DNA of 64,000 nt. Origin: Cupriavidus alkaliphilus. GTDB taxonomy: Bacteria > Pseudomonadota > Gammaproteobacteria > Burkholderiales > Burkholderiaceae. The first letter of the stretch is position 1; each line of letters opens with the position of its first letter. The notes beneath the pieces were generated by a model. The model did not search any database. It worked only from the letters and a program-made list of their open reading frames with translations, and was not told the DNA's origin. The translations under genes were made by a program, and so were the position numbers. Positions 52,571 through 61,407 of the stretch are shown in pieces. The stretch is from contig NZ_FMAD01000004.1 in assembly GCF_900094595.1 (NCBI RefSeq), forward strand, positions 248,001 through 312,000, read 5' to 3'.

Positions 52571-53650
52571 ATGCATCCCTTTTCCTACCAGACCTTGCCC
52601 CAGCGTGTCGTGTTCGGCCATGGCACCCTGGCACGGCTTCCCGATGAAGCCGACGCACTCGGCGCCGGTCGCGTGCTGGTACTGTGCACCCCCGGCCAGC
52701 GCGGGCTTGCCGAACGTGCCGCCGCGCTGCTGGGGCCACGCAGCGCCGGCATCTTCGATGGCGCGGTCATGCACGTCCCGATCGAACAGGCACGCCGCGC
52801 GCGCGACGCCGCCGCGCGCTGCGGCGCCAGCGCGGTGGTCGCCATCGGCGGCGGCTCGACCGTCGGCCTGGGCAAGGCCATCGCGCTCGAATCGGATCTG
52901 CCGGTGATTGCCGTGCCGTCGACCTACGCCGGCTCCGAAATGACCCCGATCTACGGCCTGACCGATGCCGGCCTGAAGCGCACCGGCCGCGATGCCCGCG
53001 TGCTGCCGCGCACGGTCATCTACGACCCCGAGCTGTCGCAGGCGCTGCCCGCCGCGATCAGCGTGACCAGCGGCATCAATGCGATCGCCCACGCGGCCGA
53101 GGGACTCTATGCCGCGGACCGCAACCCGGTCAGCGCTTGGATGTCGCGCGAAGGCATCGCGGCAATGAGCCGGGCCTTGCCGGTCATTGCCGACGCGGCG
53201 TCGCCGACCGAGGCCCTGCATGTGGCGCGCGGCGATGCGCTGTATGGGGCCTGGCTGTGCGGCGCCGTGCTCGGCAGCGTCACGGTGGGGCTGCATCACA
53301 AGTTGTGCCACACGCTGGGCGGCACGCTGAACCTGCCGCACGCCGAAGTGCACACGGTGGTGCTGCCGCATGCGCTGGCCTACAATGCCGCTGCCGCGCC
53401 GCAAGCCATGCAGGCCATCGCGCAGGCGGTGGGCGCTCCGCAGGCTTGCGGCGCGCGCGCCGTCTTCGACCTGTCCCTTCGGCTGGGCGCGCCGAGCTCG
53501 CTGCGGCAACTGGGCATGGCGGCGACCGATCTCGACCGGGTCTGCGCGCTGGCGCTGCGCGACCAGTATCCGAACCCGCGGCCGCTCGAACCGGAAGGCA
53601 TCCGGCAACTGCTCGAGGATGCCTTCGCGGGGCGGCCGCCGCGCACCTGA
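52571..53650 (+). CDS. Maleylacetate reductase (iron-containing alcohol dehydrogenase fold)
   Basis: NAD(P)H-dependent reductase of 359 residues that turns maleylacetate into 3-oxoadipate, the last funnel step for hydroxyquinol and chlorocatechol pathways. SYQTLPQRVVFGHGTLARLP opens the protein, AIGGGSTVGLGKAIALE binds the cofactor, and PSTYAGSEMTPIYGLTD with HHKLCHTLGGTLNLPHAEVH is specific to maleylacetate reductases. The ATG at 52571 gives the normal N-terminus; no clear ribosome site is seen. No ring-cleavage dioxygenase lies in the window, so the supplier of maleylacetate is elsewhere. It is divergent from a LysR gene and convergent with an aldehyde dehydrogenase. Confidence 0.9.
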   Translation: MHPFSYQTLPQRVVFGHGTLARLPDEADALGAGRVLVLCTPGQRGLAERAAALLGPRSAGIFDGAVMHVPIEQARRARDAAARCGASAVVAIGGGSTVGLGKAIALESDLPVIAVPSTYAGSEMTPIYGLTDAGLKRTGRDARVLPRTVIYDPELSQALPAAISVTSGINAIAHAAEGLYAADRNPVSAWMSREGIAAMSRALPVIADAASPTEALHVARGDALYGAWLCGAVLGSVTVGLHHKLCHTLGGTLNLPHAEVHTVVLPHALAYNAAAAPQAMQAIAQAVGAPQACGARAVFDLSLRLGAPSSLRQLGMAATDLDRVCALALRDQYPNPRPLEPEGIRQLLEDAFAGRPPRT

Positions 53651-53681
53651 CACGCGGCCGGGGCGCGAGACGCCCGCCGCC

Positions 53682-55145
53682 TCAGCGGCGGTAGTGTGGC
53701 GCGATCTGCGCGTCGACATTCACCCACACCGAGCGTGCCTCGGTGTAGTCGCGCATGGCTTCGAAGCCCATCTCGCGACCGTAGCCCGACTGTCCGACGC
53801 CGCCAAACGGGCTGCCGGGGCTGACACGCTTGTAGCAGTTGATCCAGCACATCCCGGCCTGCATCGCCCCGGCCAGCTTGTGCGCCCGTGACAGGTCGCG
53901 GGTCCACAGGCCGCTGCCGAGCCCGTACGGCGTGCCGTTGGCAATGGCCAGCGCCTGCTCATCGCTGCCAAAGCGCAGCACGGTGACGAACGGGCCGAAC
54001 ACCTCTTCCTGCGCCACGCGGTCGTCGGGCCGCGCCTGCACGATGGTCGGCTCGACGTAGTAGCCTTGCGCCAGCGACGCGGCTGCGGGCGCCTTGCCCC
54101 CCGCCAGCAGCTGACCGCCCTGCTCGCGCGCGACATCCACGTAAGACAGCACCCGGTCGCGATGCTGCGCCGAAGTGAGAGGCCCCATCTCCGTCTCCGG
54201 GTCCAGCGGGTTGCCGAGCCGGATCGAAGCCGCCAGCGCGCTGAACCGGTCCAAAAACGCATCGGCAATGCGCTCGTGCAGCACAAGGCGCGATCCGGCG
54301 ATGCAGGCCTGGCCCTGGTTATGGAAAATGGCCCAGGCCGCGCCGTTGACCGCGGCATCCAGATCGGCATCGTCAAAGACGATGTTGGCACCTTTGCCGC
54401 CAAGCTCGAGCTGCACGCGTTTCAGGTTGCCCTGCGAGGCCTCGACAATGCTGCGCCCCGTGGCGGTCGAGCCCGTAAAGGCGATCTTGCCGACGCGCGG
54501 ATGCTCGGCAAGGCGCTGGCCCGCCGTATGCCCGTATCCGGGCACCACGTTGACCACGCCGTCCGGAAAGCCGACCTCGGCCATCAGTTCCGCAATGCGC
54601 AGCGACGACAGCGGCGTCAGCTCGGACGGCTTGATCACCACCGTATTGCCCGCCGCCAGCGCCGGGCCCATCTTCCAGCTGGTGAACATCAGCGGGAAGT
54701 TCCACGGCACGATCTGGCCGACCACGCCGATCGGCGCCCGCTGCACGTAGTTGAGGAAACCCGGCTCCACCGGCACCACCGCGCCTTCGAGCTTGTCGGC
54801 CATGCCGCCGAAGTAGCGGAAGCAGGCGGCCGTGCGCGGCACATCGAGGGCGCGGGAGTCGCGGATCGGATGGCCGGTGTCCAGCGATTCGAGCCGTGCC
54901 AGCTCTTCGGCGTTGGCTTCGATGGCATCCGCCAGCCTGAGCAGCAGGCGCCCGCGCTGCGCGGCCGCCATGCGGGACCACGCCGGGAAAGCGCGCGCGG
55001 CGGCTTCCACCGCCAGGTCGACATCGGCCGCTTCCGCTGCCGCGATGTGGGTGATGACACTGCCGTCGTGCGGGTTCAATACTTCGATGGTGACGCCGCT
55101 CAGTGCGTCGACGAAGCGCCCGTTGATAAAGAGCTTGTTCTGCAT
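53682..55145 (-). CDS. NAD(P)-dependent aldehyde dehydrogenase
   Basis: Aldehyde dehydrogenase of 487 residues. Catalytic Cys281 in NQGQACIAGSR and Glu247 in LELGGKGAN are in place, and the nucleotide site IVPWNFPLMFTSWKMGPALAAGN is complete. ALDH superfamily enzymes of this layout oxidise aromatic, betaine or hydroxy-aldehydes. It lies 32 bp after a Bug receptor in the same direction, so the two form an operon. Substrate not readable. Confidence 0.9.
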   Translation of the reverse strand: MQNKLFINGRFVDALSGVTIEVLNPHDGSVITHIAAAEAADVDLAVEAAARAFPAWSRMAAAQRGRLLLRLADAIEANAEELARLESLDTGHPIRDSRALDVPRTAACFRYFGGMADKLEGAVVPVEPGFLNYVQRAPIGVVGQIVPWNFPLMFTSWKMGPALAAGNTVVIKPSELTPLSSLRIAELMAEVGFPDGVVNVVPGYGHTAGQRLAEHPRVGKIAFTGSTATGRSIVEASQGNLKRVQLELGGKGANIVFDDADLDAAVNGAAWAIFHNQGQACIAGSRLVLHERIADAFLDRFSALAASIRLGNPLDPETEMGPLTSAQHRDRVLSYVDVAREQGGQLLAGGKAPAAASLAQGYYVEPTIVQARPDDRVAQEEVFGPFVTVLRFGSDEQALAIANGTPYGLGSGLWTRDLSRAHKLAGAMQAGMCWINCYKRVSPGSPFGGVGQSGYGREMGFEAMRDYTEARSVWVNVDAQIAPHYRR

Positions 55146-55177
55146 GCTGGAATGGTTGACAGGTTAAAGCCGACGAA

Positions 55178-56203
55178 CTATTCGGCAACGATATTGCGCG
55201 ACTTGATCAGCCGGCCCCAGCGCGCCGATTCCTGCTGGACCAGTTGGTTTGCCTGAGCGCCGTCGCCAGCCACGATGTCGAAGCCGCCATCGGTCAGTTG
55301 TCTCGCCACGGCCGGGTCGCGCAGCGTTGCGGTCACCGCCGTCCCAAGCCTGGCGAGGACCGCGGGCGGCGTCTTCGCCGGTGCGATCATGGCGACCCAC
55401 GAGTACGCCTCGAAGCCCTTGTAAAGCTCCGCCACGGCCGGCACGCCCGGCAGCCGGGCGTCGCGTTGCGTCGACGTGATCGCCAGCGCGCGCAGCTTGC
55501 CGGCCTGCACATACGGCAGGCACAGCGCCAGGCTGGCGATCATCGAATCGACGTGGCCGCCGAGCAGGTCATTGATAGCCGGGCCGCCGCCCTTGTAGGG
55601 AGTATGGACGCCGCTGGTGCGGGCCGCCTCGTGGAAAGCCTCGGCCACCAGCTGGTTGGAGCTGCCGGACCCGACCGACGCGTACGACACCTTGCCGGGC
55701 GTGCGCGCAGCGGCCACGTATTCCTGCACGGTCTTGTAGGGCGAAGCAGCGGGCACGACCAGCACCATCGGCGCGCGTACCATGTACGAGACGCCGGCCA
55801 GGTCCTTATGCGCGTCATACGGCAGCTTCGGATAGAAGTGGCGCTCGGTGGCAAAGCTGTCGAACACCATGCCGATGGTGTACCCGTCCGGCTGGCTGCG
55901 CGCGATCTGAGCCGTGCCAATGGTGCCGCTGGCGCCGGGGCGGTTGTCGATGATCACCGACTGGTCCAATCGCTTGCGTAGTCCCTCCTGCATCTGACGC
56001 GCGACCTTGTCGACCACGCCGCCAGCGGGAAACGGCACGATCAGCGTGACCGGCCTGGTCGGCCAAGTCTCGGCCGCGGCCGCAGCGGCGGGCAGCGCCA
56101 GCGCCTGGGCAACCAGCACCGGGGCCAGCCACCGGATGCCCGGCGCCAGCGGGGCCACCCGGCGGACCATGAAACGTTGCTTGCGTACAGATGCCGTCTC
56201 CAT
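55178..56203 (-). CDS. Bug-family (TctC-type) periplasmic solute receptor
   Basis: Solute receptor of 341 residues with a long signal region (WLAPVLVAQALALPAAAAA). Bug marks: TRPVTLIVPFPAGGVVDKVA, VIIDNRPGASGTIGTAQIA, PDGYTIGMVFDSFATERHFY and TPYKGGGPAINDLLGGHVDS. The ATG at 56203 has AGGTGA six bases upstream; an in-frame ATG at 56224 is weaker. Orphan receptor in an operon with the aldehyde dehydrogenase. Confidence 0.88.
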   Translation of the reverse strand: METASVRKQRFMVRRVAPLAPGIRWLAPVLVAQALALPAAAAAAETWPTRPVTLIVPFPAGGVVDKVARQMQEGLRKRLDQSVIIDNRPGASGTIGTAQIARSQPDGYTIGMVFDSFATERHFYPKLPYDAHKDLAGVSYMVRAPMVLVVPAASPYKTVQEYVAAARTPGKVSYASVGSGSSNQLVAEAFHEAARTSGVHTPYKGGGPAINDLLGGHVDSMIASLALCLPYVQAGKLRALAITSTQRDARLPGVPAVAELYKGFEAYSWVAMIAPAKTPPAVLARLGTAVTATLRDPAVARQLTDGGFDIVAGDGAQANQLVQQESARWGRLIKSRNIVAE

Positions 56204-56504
56204 TTGCTTCACCTCGGTTTGCATTGGTTTGTTTTTCGGCGGACACATCTCACCTATTGCTTTCTGAGCAAAGATGAGAGGCCGCTTTTTGCCGATCCAA
56301 TAATATGGGCCGCTGCGGCGGGCGATAAGACCTTCGCACTGCCTAATGCTTTTGCAGCCGAAGCAAAGATATTGGCGACGGGCCCGCCTTTGGCCGCGCG
56401 CCCGCCGCGAGCGCGGCGTGGCCGCGCAGAAGCGGGGATGCCGGCAATGCGGTCTATCATCTGGATAGGCGCCGGCACGGCGCACCACCCAACCGGACAC
56501 TGAC
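56204..56504. promoter_or_regulatory. 301-bp divergent gap between Bug receptor and GarR-like gene
   Basis: No gene found. Two small inverted repeats stand out: TTGCT (56257-56261) with AGCAA (56267-56271), and TGCTT (56347-56351) with AAGCA (56361-56365). A possible minus-strand promoter is TTATCG, 17 bases, TATTAT around 56307-56335. None of this is strong, and no regulator gene lies next to it. Confidence 0.3.
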
Positions 56505-57422
56505 ATGAGCAAGATCGGCTTTATCGGGCTTGGCGTGATGGGCAAGCCCATGGTGCGGCACCTGGTCGACGGCGGGCATACGGTGTTCGCCCACAGCCGC
56601 AGCGGCGTGCCGCAAGACCTGCAGGATGCCGGCGTGAACGCCTGCGCCAGCGCCGAGGAGGTGGCGCGGCAGTCGGAAACCATCATCCTGATGCTGCCCG
56701 ACACGCCCGACGTGGAAAAGGTGCTGTTCGGCGAGCGCGGCGTCGCCGATGGCCTGGCCGATACCGCGGGCGGCGTCACGGTGATCGACATGAGCTCGAT
56801 CTCGCCGATCGCCACGCGCGAGTTCGCGCGCTGCATCGAGGCCATCGGCGCGGACTATGTCGACGCGCCGGTGTCGGGCGGCGAAGTCGGCGCCAGGGCC
56901 GGCACCTTGTCGATCATGGCCGGCGGCAAGCAGGAGGTGTTCGACCGCGTGCTGCCCATCCTGCAGCTGATGGGCAAGAACATCACGCGCGTGGGTGCCG
57001 CCGGCGACGGCCAGGTGGCGAAGGTGGCCAACCAGGTGATCGTGGCGCTGACCATCGAGGCGGTCGGCGAGGCCCTGGTGCTGGCGGCCCGCGCCGGCGC
57101 CGACCCGGCCCGCGTGCGCGAAGCGTTGATGGGCGGCTTTGCCAGCTCGCGCATCCTGGAAGTGCATGGCGAACGGATGATCCGCCGCACCTTCGACCCG
57201 GGCTTTCGCATCGCGCTGCACCAGAAGGACCTGGAGCTGGCGCTCTCGACCGCGCGCGAGCTTGGCGTGGGCCTGCCCAATACGGCGTCGTGCCAGCAAC
57301 TGTTCAATGTCTGCAACGGGCTGGGCGGCGCGGCCTGGGACCATTCCGGGCTGGTCCGGGCGATCGAACATTTGTCCTCGTACGCCATCGGCGACACGGG
57401 CGACGAGCGGCCCGCCGGCTAA
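56505..57422 (+). CDS. 2-hydroxy-3-oxopropionate (tartronate semialdehyde) reductase-type enzyme
   Basis: Beta-hydroxyacid dehydrogenase of 305 residues. The Rossmann motif IGFIGLGVMGKPMVRHLVDGGH binds NAD(P)H. Next come the substrate loop DAPVSGGEVGARAGTLSIMAGG and the catalytic lysine in GDGQVAKVANQVI. The DAPVSGGE form and length fit GarR/GlxR, which reduces tartronate semialdehyde to glycerate after glyoxylate carboligase; 3-hydroxyisobutyrate dehydrogenases are close relatives. No gcl or hyi gene is in the window. Followed 17 bp later by an EamA transporter. Confidence 0.83.
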   Translation: MSKIGFIGLGVMGKPMVRHLVDGGHTVFAHSRSGVPQDLQDAGVNACASAEEVARQSETIILMLPDTPDVEKVLFGERGVADGLADTAGGVTVIDMSSISPIATREFARCIEAIGADYVDAPVSGGEVGARAGTLSIMAGGKQEVFDRVLPILQLMGKNITRVGAAGDGQVAKVANQVIVALTIEAVGEALVLAARAGADPARVREALMGGFASSRILEVHGERMIRRTFDPGFRIALHQKDLELALSTARELGVGLPNTASCQQLFNVCNGLGGAAWDHSGLVRAIEHLSSYAIGDTGDERPAG

Positions 57423-57439
57423 GCGCAAGGCCGGCCCGC

Positions 57440-58309
57440 ATGCCGCCCGCAAACACCGCGCTGCTGACCGCGCTGGCGATGCTGGCCTTCGCCGGCAATT
57501 CGCTGCTGTGCCGGCTGGCCCTGAAAGGCACCACCATCGACGCCGGCACCTTCACGCTGGCGCGCGTCGCGGCCGCGGCGGCGGTGTTGTGGCTGATCGT
57601 GATGGCGCGGCGGCAGGCCGGACGCCACGGCACGGGCGCCATGACGCTGGGCGGCAACTGGGTATCGGCGCTCGCGCTGTTCTGCTATGCCGCGGCGTTC
57701 TCGTTCGCGTATGAGCGCCTGAGCGCCGGCACCGGCGCGCTGCTGCTGTTCGCCGCGGTGCAGGCCACCATGACCGGCTACGGGCTCTACACCGGCGAGC
57801 CGCTGCGCGCGCAGCAGTGGGTGGGCCTGGCGCTGGCGCTGACCGGCCTGGTGTGGCTGATGCTGCCGAGCCTGGCGACGCCACCGCTGGCCTCATCGCT
57901 GCTGATGATTGCGGCGGGCATCGCCTGGGGCGTTTATTCGCTGCGTGGCAAGCGCGCCGCGGATCCGGTCGAGACCACCGCGGGCAACTTCGTGCGCGCC
58001 GTGCCCATGGCGCTGGCGCTCGGTGCCGCGATCCAGGCGCAGCGTTCGATGGATGGCACCGGGCTCGCCTATGCGGTGGTGTCCGGCGCGATCACCTCGG
58101 GGCTTGGCTATGTGATCTGGTACGCCGCGGTGCCGCGCCTGCGCGCGGCTACCGCGGCCACCGTCCAGCTGAGCGTGCCGGTCATCGCCGCGGCAGGCGG
58201 CACCGCGTGGCTCGGCGAGGCCCTGACCTTGCGCCTGGCGCTGAGCGCGGCGGCGGTGCTGGGCGGCATCGCGCTGGTGATCCTGGGCAAGCGGGCCGAG
58301 CGCGCCTAG
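57440..58309 (+). CDS. EamA/DMT-family transporter
   Basis: Ten-helix inner-membrane transporter of 289 residues with the duplicated EamA fold: TALLTALAMLAFAGNSLLCRLAL in the first repeat and SLLMIAAGIAWGVYSLRGKRA opening the second. The last helix is LSAAAVLGGIALVILG. DMT family members export amino acids or metabolites. It follows the GarR-like gene by 17 bp; the two share a transcript. The 3' end overlaps the convergent flavin reductase by four bp. Confidence 0.85.
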   Translation: MPPANTALLTALAMLAFAGNSLLCRLALKGTTIDAGTFTLARVAAAAAVLWLIVMARRQAGRHGTGAMTLGGNWVSALALFCYAAAFSFAYERLSAGTGALLLFAAVQATMTGYGLYTGEPLRAQQWVGLALALTGLVWLMLPSLATPPLASSLLMIAAGIAWGVYSLRGKRAADPVETTAGNFVRAVPMALALGAAIQAQRSMDGTGLAYAVVSGAITSGLGYVIWYAAVPRLRAATAATVQLSVPVIAAAGGTAWLGEALTLRLALSAAAVLGGIALVILGKRAERA

Positions 58310-58881
58310 CCGGCGCAGGGTTCGCGCGCGTCGGCAAAGCCGCCGCCATGGAACACCAGCGGCGAGCCCGGCGCCGCGCCATAGGCCACCACTTCCACGA
58401 CGAACAGCACATGGTCCCCCACCGTGCGCACCGAGCGGTGCCGGCAGATAAAGTAAGCCAGCGTGCCCTCAATCAGGACCGTGCCGCACGGGCCGGGGCG
58501 ATGGCCGATGCCGGCGAAGCGATCGCCGGCACGCGACGCAAAGCGCCGGCACACCTCCAGCTGGGCGCTGCCCAGCACGTTGATCGCGTGACAGGGCGCG
58601 GCGCGCAACACCGGCAGGCTGCCGGAGCTTCGCGCCAGGCACCACAGCAGCAGCGGCGGCGCCAGCGACACGGAAGCGAACGCATTGATCGTCACGCCGA
58701 CCGGGCGGCCATCGGCGCCGGCGGCCGTGACCACGGTCACGCCGGTGGCAAACTGCCCCAGCGCGTCGCGCAAGGCGCGGCGCGCCGCGCCATCGTGGCC
58801 GATGGCGCAGGCGTCTTCACCCTGGCCGCTGTCGTTGCAGGCCTCGGTGTCGTAGGAAAGCTGGGCCAGGGCGGACATCAT
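58306..58881 (-). CDS. Flavin reductase-like domain protein
   Basis: Flavin reductase of 191 residues of the HpaC type. LRDALGQFATGVTVVTAAGADG and VGVTINAFASVSLAPPLLLWCL are typical, as is the C-terminal GDHVLFVVEVVAYGAAPGSPLVFHGG. It makes reduced FMN or FAD with NADH for a partner monooxygenase. Its start overlaps the upstream flavoprotein stop as ATGA (58878-58881), so the two are coupled and form a two-component system. Confidence 0.86.
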   Translation of the reverse strand: MMSALAQLSYDTEACNDSGQGEDACAIGHDGAARRALRDALGQFATGVTVVTAAGADGRPVGVTINAFASVSLAPPLLLWCLARSSGSLPVLRAAPCHAINVLGSAQLEVCRRFASRAGDRFAGIGHRPGPCGTVLIEGTLAYFICRHRSVRTVGDHVLFVVEVVAYGAAPGSPLVFHGGGFADAREPCAG

Positions 58882-60056
58882 TGCGCTGCCGTGCGCACCT
58901 CGCCGGTCGGCGCATCGACATCCAGCCCCAGCGCCATGCGTCCGGCGTACTCCTGCTGGGCCGCGGCCTGCAAGGGATGGAAGCGCGCGCCCTGCGCATC
59001 GCGGAAGCGCCGCTCCAGTCCGGCATCGCGATAGAAACCCGCGCCGCCGGCCAGGTCCATCGCCGCCTCCACGGTCGCCAGCACCGCGCGCGCCGCCAGC
59101 GTGCGGGCGCTCATGATGCGGTTGGTGGTGATCGCGCCGGGTGCCTGGCCGGCCGCGGCAGCAAACATCGCATCGAGCGCCAGCCGCGCGGCATCCGCTT
59201 CATTGCACAGGCGTCCCGCGGCGTCGACCGCATGTGCGTTCAGGCGCCGCTGGCGGGCCAGCTGCAGCGCGATATCCCGCGCGGCCTCGGCGATGCCGAC
59301 GTAGACGGCGTAGATCAGCGGCAACGCGATCATCGCCACCGTATGCATCATCGGATGCCACACGCCTTGCGGCCGGCGCGCGGCAACGGCGGTGTCGGGC
59401 ACCAGCACGCCTTCCAGCATGACATCGTGCGAGCCGGTGCCGCGCATGCCCAGCGTGTGCCAGTTCGACAGCACGCGTACGCCCGGCGTCTTCATCGGCA
59501 GCGCGAAATGCAGCACAGTGGGGCCGGCCTCCGGGTCGTCATACACCGCGCAGGTCATGAACAGGTCCGCCACCGGCGCGCCGCTGGCGAAGATCTTGCG
59601 CGCCTCGACGCGATATCCGCCGTCCACGCGCGTGGCCTTGCCGCTGCCCTGCAGCCAGTCGGAGCCGCCGCTGCCGAGCAACACCAGCTGCTCGGCGCCG
59701 ACGCGCTTGAGCAGGCCCTCCACCGGCGCTTGCTGATTGCGCCAGCGCCATGCCGCCGTGGCCACCGGATGCGTATGCATGGCAAAGGCCAGCGCGGTCG
59801 AGCCGCAATACTTGCCCAGTTCGCGCAGCACCGCGCCAAGCTGCTGGTGCGACAGCCCGGCGCCGCCCAGCTCCTGCGGCACCGCCGCGGCAAAGAAGCG
59901 GTGCGCGCGCAGGTCGTCATAGTTGGCGCTGACGAACTGTTCGCTCGCGTCGATCTCGGGCGCGCGGCCATCGAAGGTGCGGCCCAGCGTGGCGGCAAGG
60001 CCGATCCAGTCGGCCTGCGCGCCGGCGCTGGCATCCGCTGCGGAAAGGGTTTCCAT
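58878..60056 (-). CDS. Acyl-CoA dehydrogenase-like flavoprotein, probable two-component monooxygenase
   Basis: Flavoprotein of 392 residues with the acyl-CoA-dehydrogenase fold. The N-terminal domain contains AAAVPQELGGAGLSHQQLGAV; LGMRGTGSHDVMLEGVLVPD is in the middle, and the C-terminal helical bundle ends with GGAGFYRDAGLERRFRD. The canonical acyl-CoA-dehydrogenase base is not obvious. Group D flavin monooxygenases (HsaA, DszC, SfnC types) share this fold and work with a flavin reductase, exactly the coupled downstream partner here. Substrate open: an aromatic, a sulfur compound or an amine. It is divergent from an AraC gene. Confidence 0.82.
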   Translation of the reverse strand: METLSAADASAGAQADWIGLAATLGRTFDGRAPEIDASEQFVSANYDDLRAHRFFAAAVPQELGGAGLSHQQLGAVLRELGKYCGSTALAFAMHTHPVATAAWRWRNQQAPVEGLLKRVGAEQLVLLGSGGSDWLQGSGKATRVDGGYRVEARKIFASGAPVADLFMTCAVYDDPEAGPTVLHFALPMKTPGVRVLSNWHTLGMRGTGSHDVMLEGVLVPDTAVAARRPQGVWHPMMHTVAMIALPLIYAVYVGIAEAARDIALQLARQRRLNAHAVDAAGRLCNEADAARLALDAMFAAAAGQAPGAITTNRIMSARTLAARAVLATVEAAMDLAGGAGFYRDAGLERRFRDAQGARFHPLQAAAQQEYAGRMALGLDVDAPTGEVRTAAQ

Positions 60057-60096
60057 GGTGTTGTCTCCGTCCAGTCAGGTGGCGTGTCCCGCGCCG

Positions 60097-60125
60097 TTGT
60101 ACGGCCACGGGCACGGTGCTAGTAT
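60097..60125 (+). promoter_or_regulatory. Promoter of the araC-type gene
   Basis: TTGTAC (60097-60102), 17 bases, TAGTAT (60120-60125). Fits a sigma-70 promoter about 70 bp before the AraC start, in the gap shared with the divergent flavoprotein operon. Confidence 0.45.
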
Positions 60126-60203
60126 CGGAGCCCGGTCCCCTCGCCCGTATGATCGGGCGTCCGGCTTTCTTGCGCGAAACCCCGGATCTGGAGGAATGTG
60201 GCC

Positions 60204-61190
60204 ATGGATGCCTTGTCCGACCTCTTGCGCGCCGTGCAGCTGAGCGGTGCCGTGTTCCTGAACGGCGAATTCAAATCACCGTGGTGCCTGATCAGTGAAG
60301 CCGATGCTGAGTTGCGCGCCGCGTTCCTGCCGCGCGCCGACCGCGTGGTCTCGTACCACCTGATCACGGAAGGCGTCTGCTGGGCGCGCCTGGTCGACGA
60401 CACCGGCCCCGGGGTGCGCGTGGAAGCCGGCGAGCTGCTGGTGGTGCCGCAGGGCGAGCCGCATGTGCTCGGCAGCGACCTCCATCTGCAGCCCTTGCCA
60501 TCGGCGCCTCTGGTGTATGACCTGTTGCGCAACAGCCCGGGCGAAGTCATGCGGGTCTCGTACGGCGGCGGCGGCGAACACACGCGCATGGTCTGCGGCT
60601 TCCTCGGTTTCGACGACACCATGGGCAATCCGCTGCTGACGTCGCTGCCGCGGCTGTTCAAGGTGGGGCTGGGCAGCGGGCTGGAATCCGCGTGGCTGGC
60701 CTCGGCGCTGGCCTTCGCCACCTCGGAGGCGGCGGAACCGCGCGCCGGCAGCGCCACCGTGCTGGCCAAGCTGTCGGAACTGCTCTTCGTGCAGGCGGTG
60801 CGACGCTGCATCGACACCCTGCCGGCCAATGAAAGCGGCTGGCTCGCCGCGCTGCGCGACCGCTACGTGGCGCGTGCGCTGTCGCGCATGCATGCGCGGC
60901 CGGCCTATCCGTGGACCGTCGACGAACTGGCCGGAAACGTGGGGCTGTCGCGCTCGGCTTTGGCGCAGCGCTTCACCGACCTGCTGGGGCAGCCGCCGAT
61001 GCAGTACCTCGCGCACTGGCGCCTGCGCACCGCCGCGGCCGAGCTGCGCACCGGCAACCGCTCCATCAGCGAGGTCGCCGGCGCGGTCGGCTATGACTCC
61101 GAGGCCGCCTTCAGCCGCGCCTTCAAGCGCGAGTTCGGGCTGCCGCCGGCCAGCTGGCGGCGCAATTGCACCGAAGCGGCGCACGCATGA
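60204..61190 (+). CDS. AraC-family transcription regulator with cupin-type sensor domain
   Basis: AraC regulator of 328 residues. The N-terminal half is a cupin-like sensor (CWARLVDDTGPGVRVEAGELLVVPQGEPHVLG). The C-terminal double helix-turn-helix is complete (WTVDELAGNVGLSRSALAQRF; SISEVAGAVGYDSEAAFSRAFKREFGLPPASWRR). GGAGG lies nine bases before the ATG at 60204; a GTG at 60198 is possible. Divergent from the flavin reductase/flavoprotein operon, which it probably controls. Confidence 0.88.
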   Translation: MDALSDLLRAVQLSGAVFLNGEFKSPWCLISEADAELRAAFLPRADRVVSYHLITEGVCWARLVDDTGPGVRVEAGELLVVPQGEPHVLGSDLHLQPLPSAPLVYDLLRNSPGEVMRVSYGGGGEHTRMVCGFLGFDDTMGNPLLTSLPRLFKVGLGSGLESAWLASALAFATSEAAEPRAGSATVLAKLSELLFVQAVRRCIDTLPANESGWLAALRDRYVARALSRMHARPAYPWTVDELAGNVGLSRSALAQRFTDLLGQPPMQYLAHWRLRTAAAELRTGNRSISEVAGAVGYDSEAAFSRAFKREFGLPPASWRRNCTEAAHA

Positions 61191-61207
61191 ACCACCCGTA
61201 AATGAAA

Positions 61208-61235
61208 ACGGCCCGCGCCTGGAGGCACGGGCCGT
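61208..61235 (-). terminator. Terminator hairpin behind the entericidin-like gene
   Basis: Stem ACGGCCCG/CGGGCCGT (61208-61215, 61228-61235) with a 12-base loop. On the minus strand it is followed by TTTT, the form of a rho-independent terminator for the lipoprotein gene 28 bp away; it also lies just after the AraC stop. Confidence 0.65.
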
Positions 61236-61263
61236 CGACTGCCACCGTGTGGCCGTCAGTGTC

Positions 61264-61407
61264 TTACATCTTCTGCTTGGTGCTTTCCGCCGCGCCCTGC
61301 ACCTTCTCGCCGCCGCGCTCGATATCCTTGCCGGCACCGGCCATGGTGTTGCAACCCGTGACCAGCAGCATGCCAGCGAGGGCAAACAGTGCGTATAGCT
61401 TTCTCAT
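61264..61407 (-). CDS. Entericidin EcnA/B-family small lipoprotein
   Basis: Lipoprotein of 47 residues. The signal MRKLYALFALAGMLLVTGC ends in lipobox LVTGC with the lipidated cysteine at 19, followed by NTMAGAGKDIERGGEKVQGA, the entericidin mark. Members sit in the cell envelope and are made under stress or in stationary phase; a toxin/antidote role is known only for the E. coli pair. AAGGAG precedes the ATG. The gene is single and ends at a good hairpin. Confidence 0.85.
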   Translation of the reverse strand: MRKLYALFALAGMLLVTGCNTMAGAGKDIERGGEKVQGAAESTKQKM

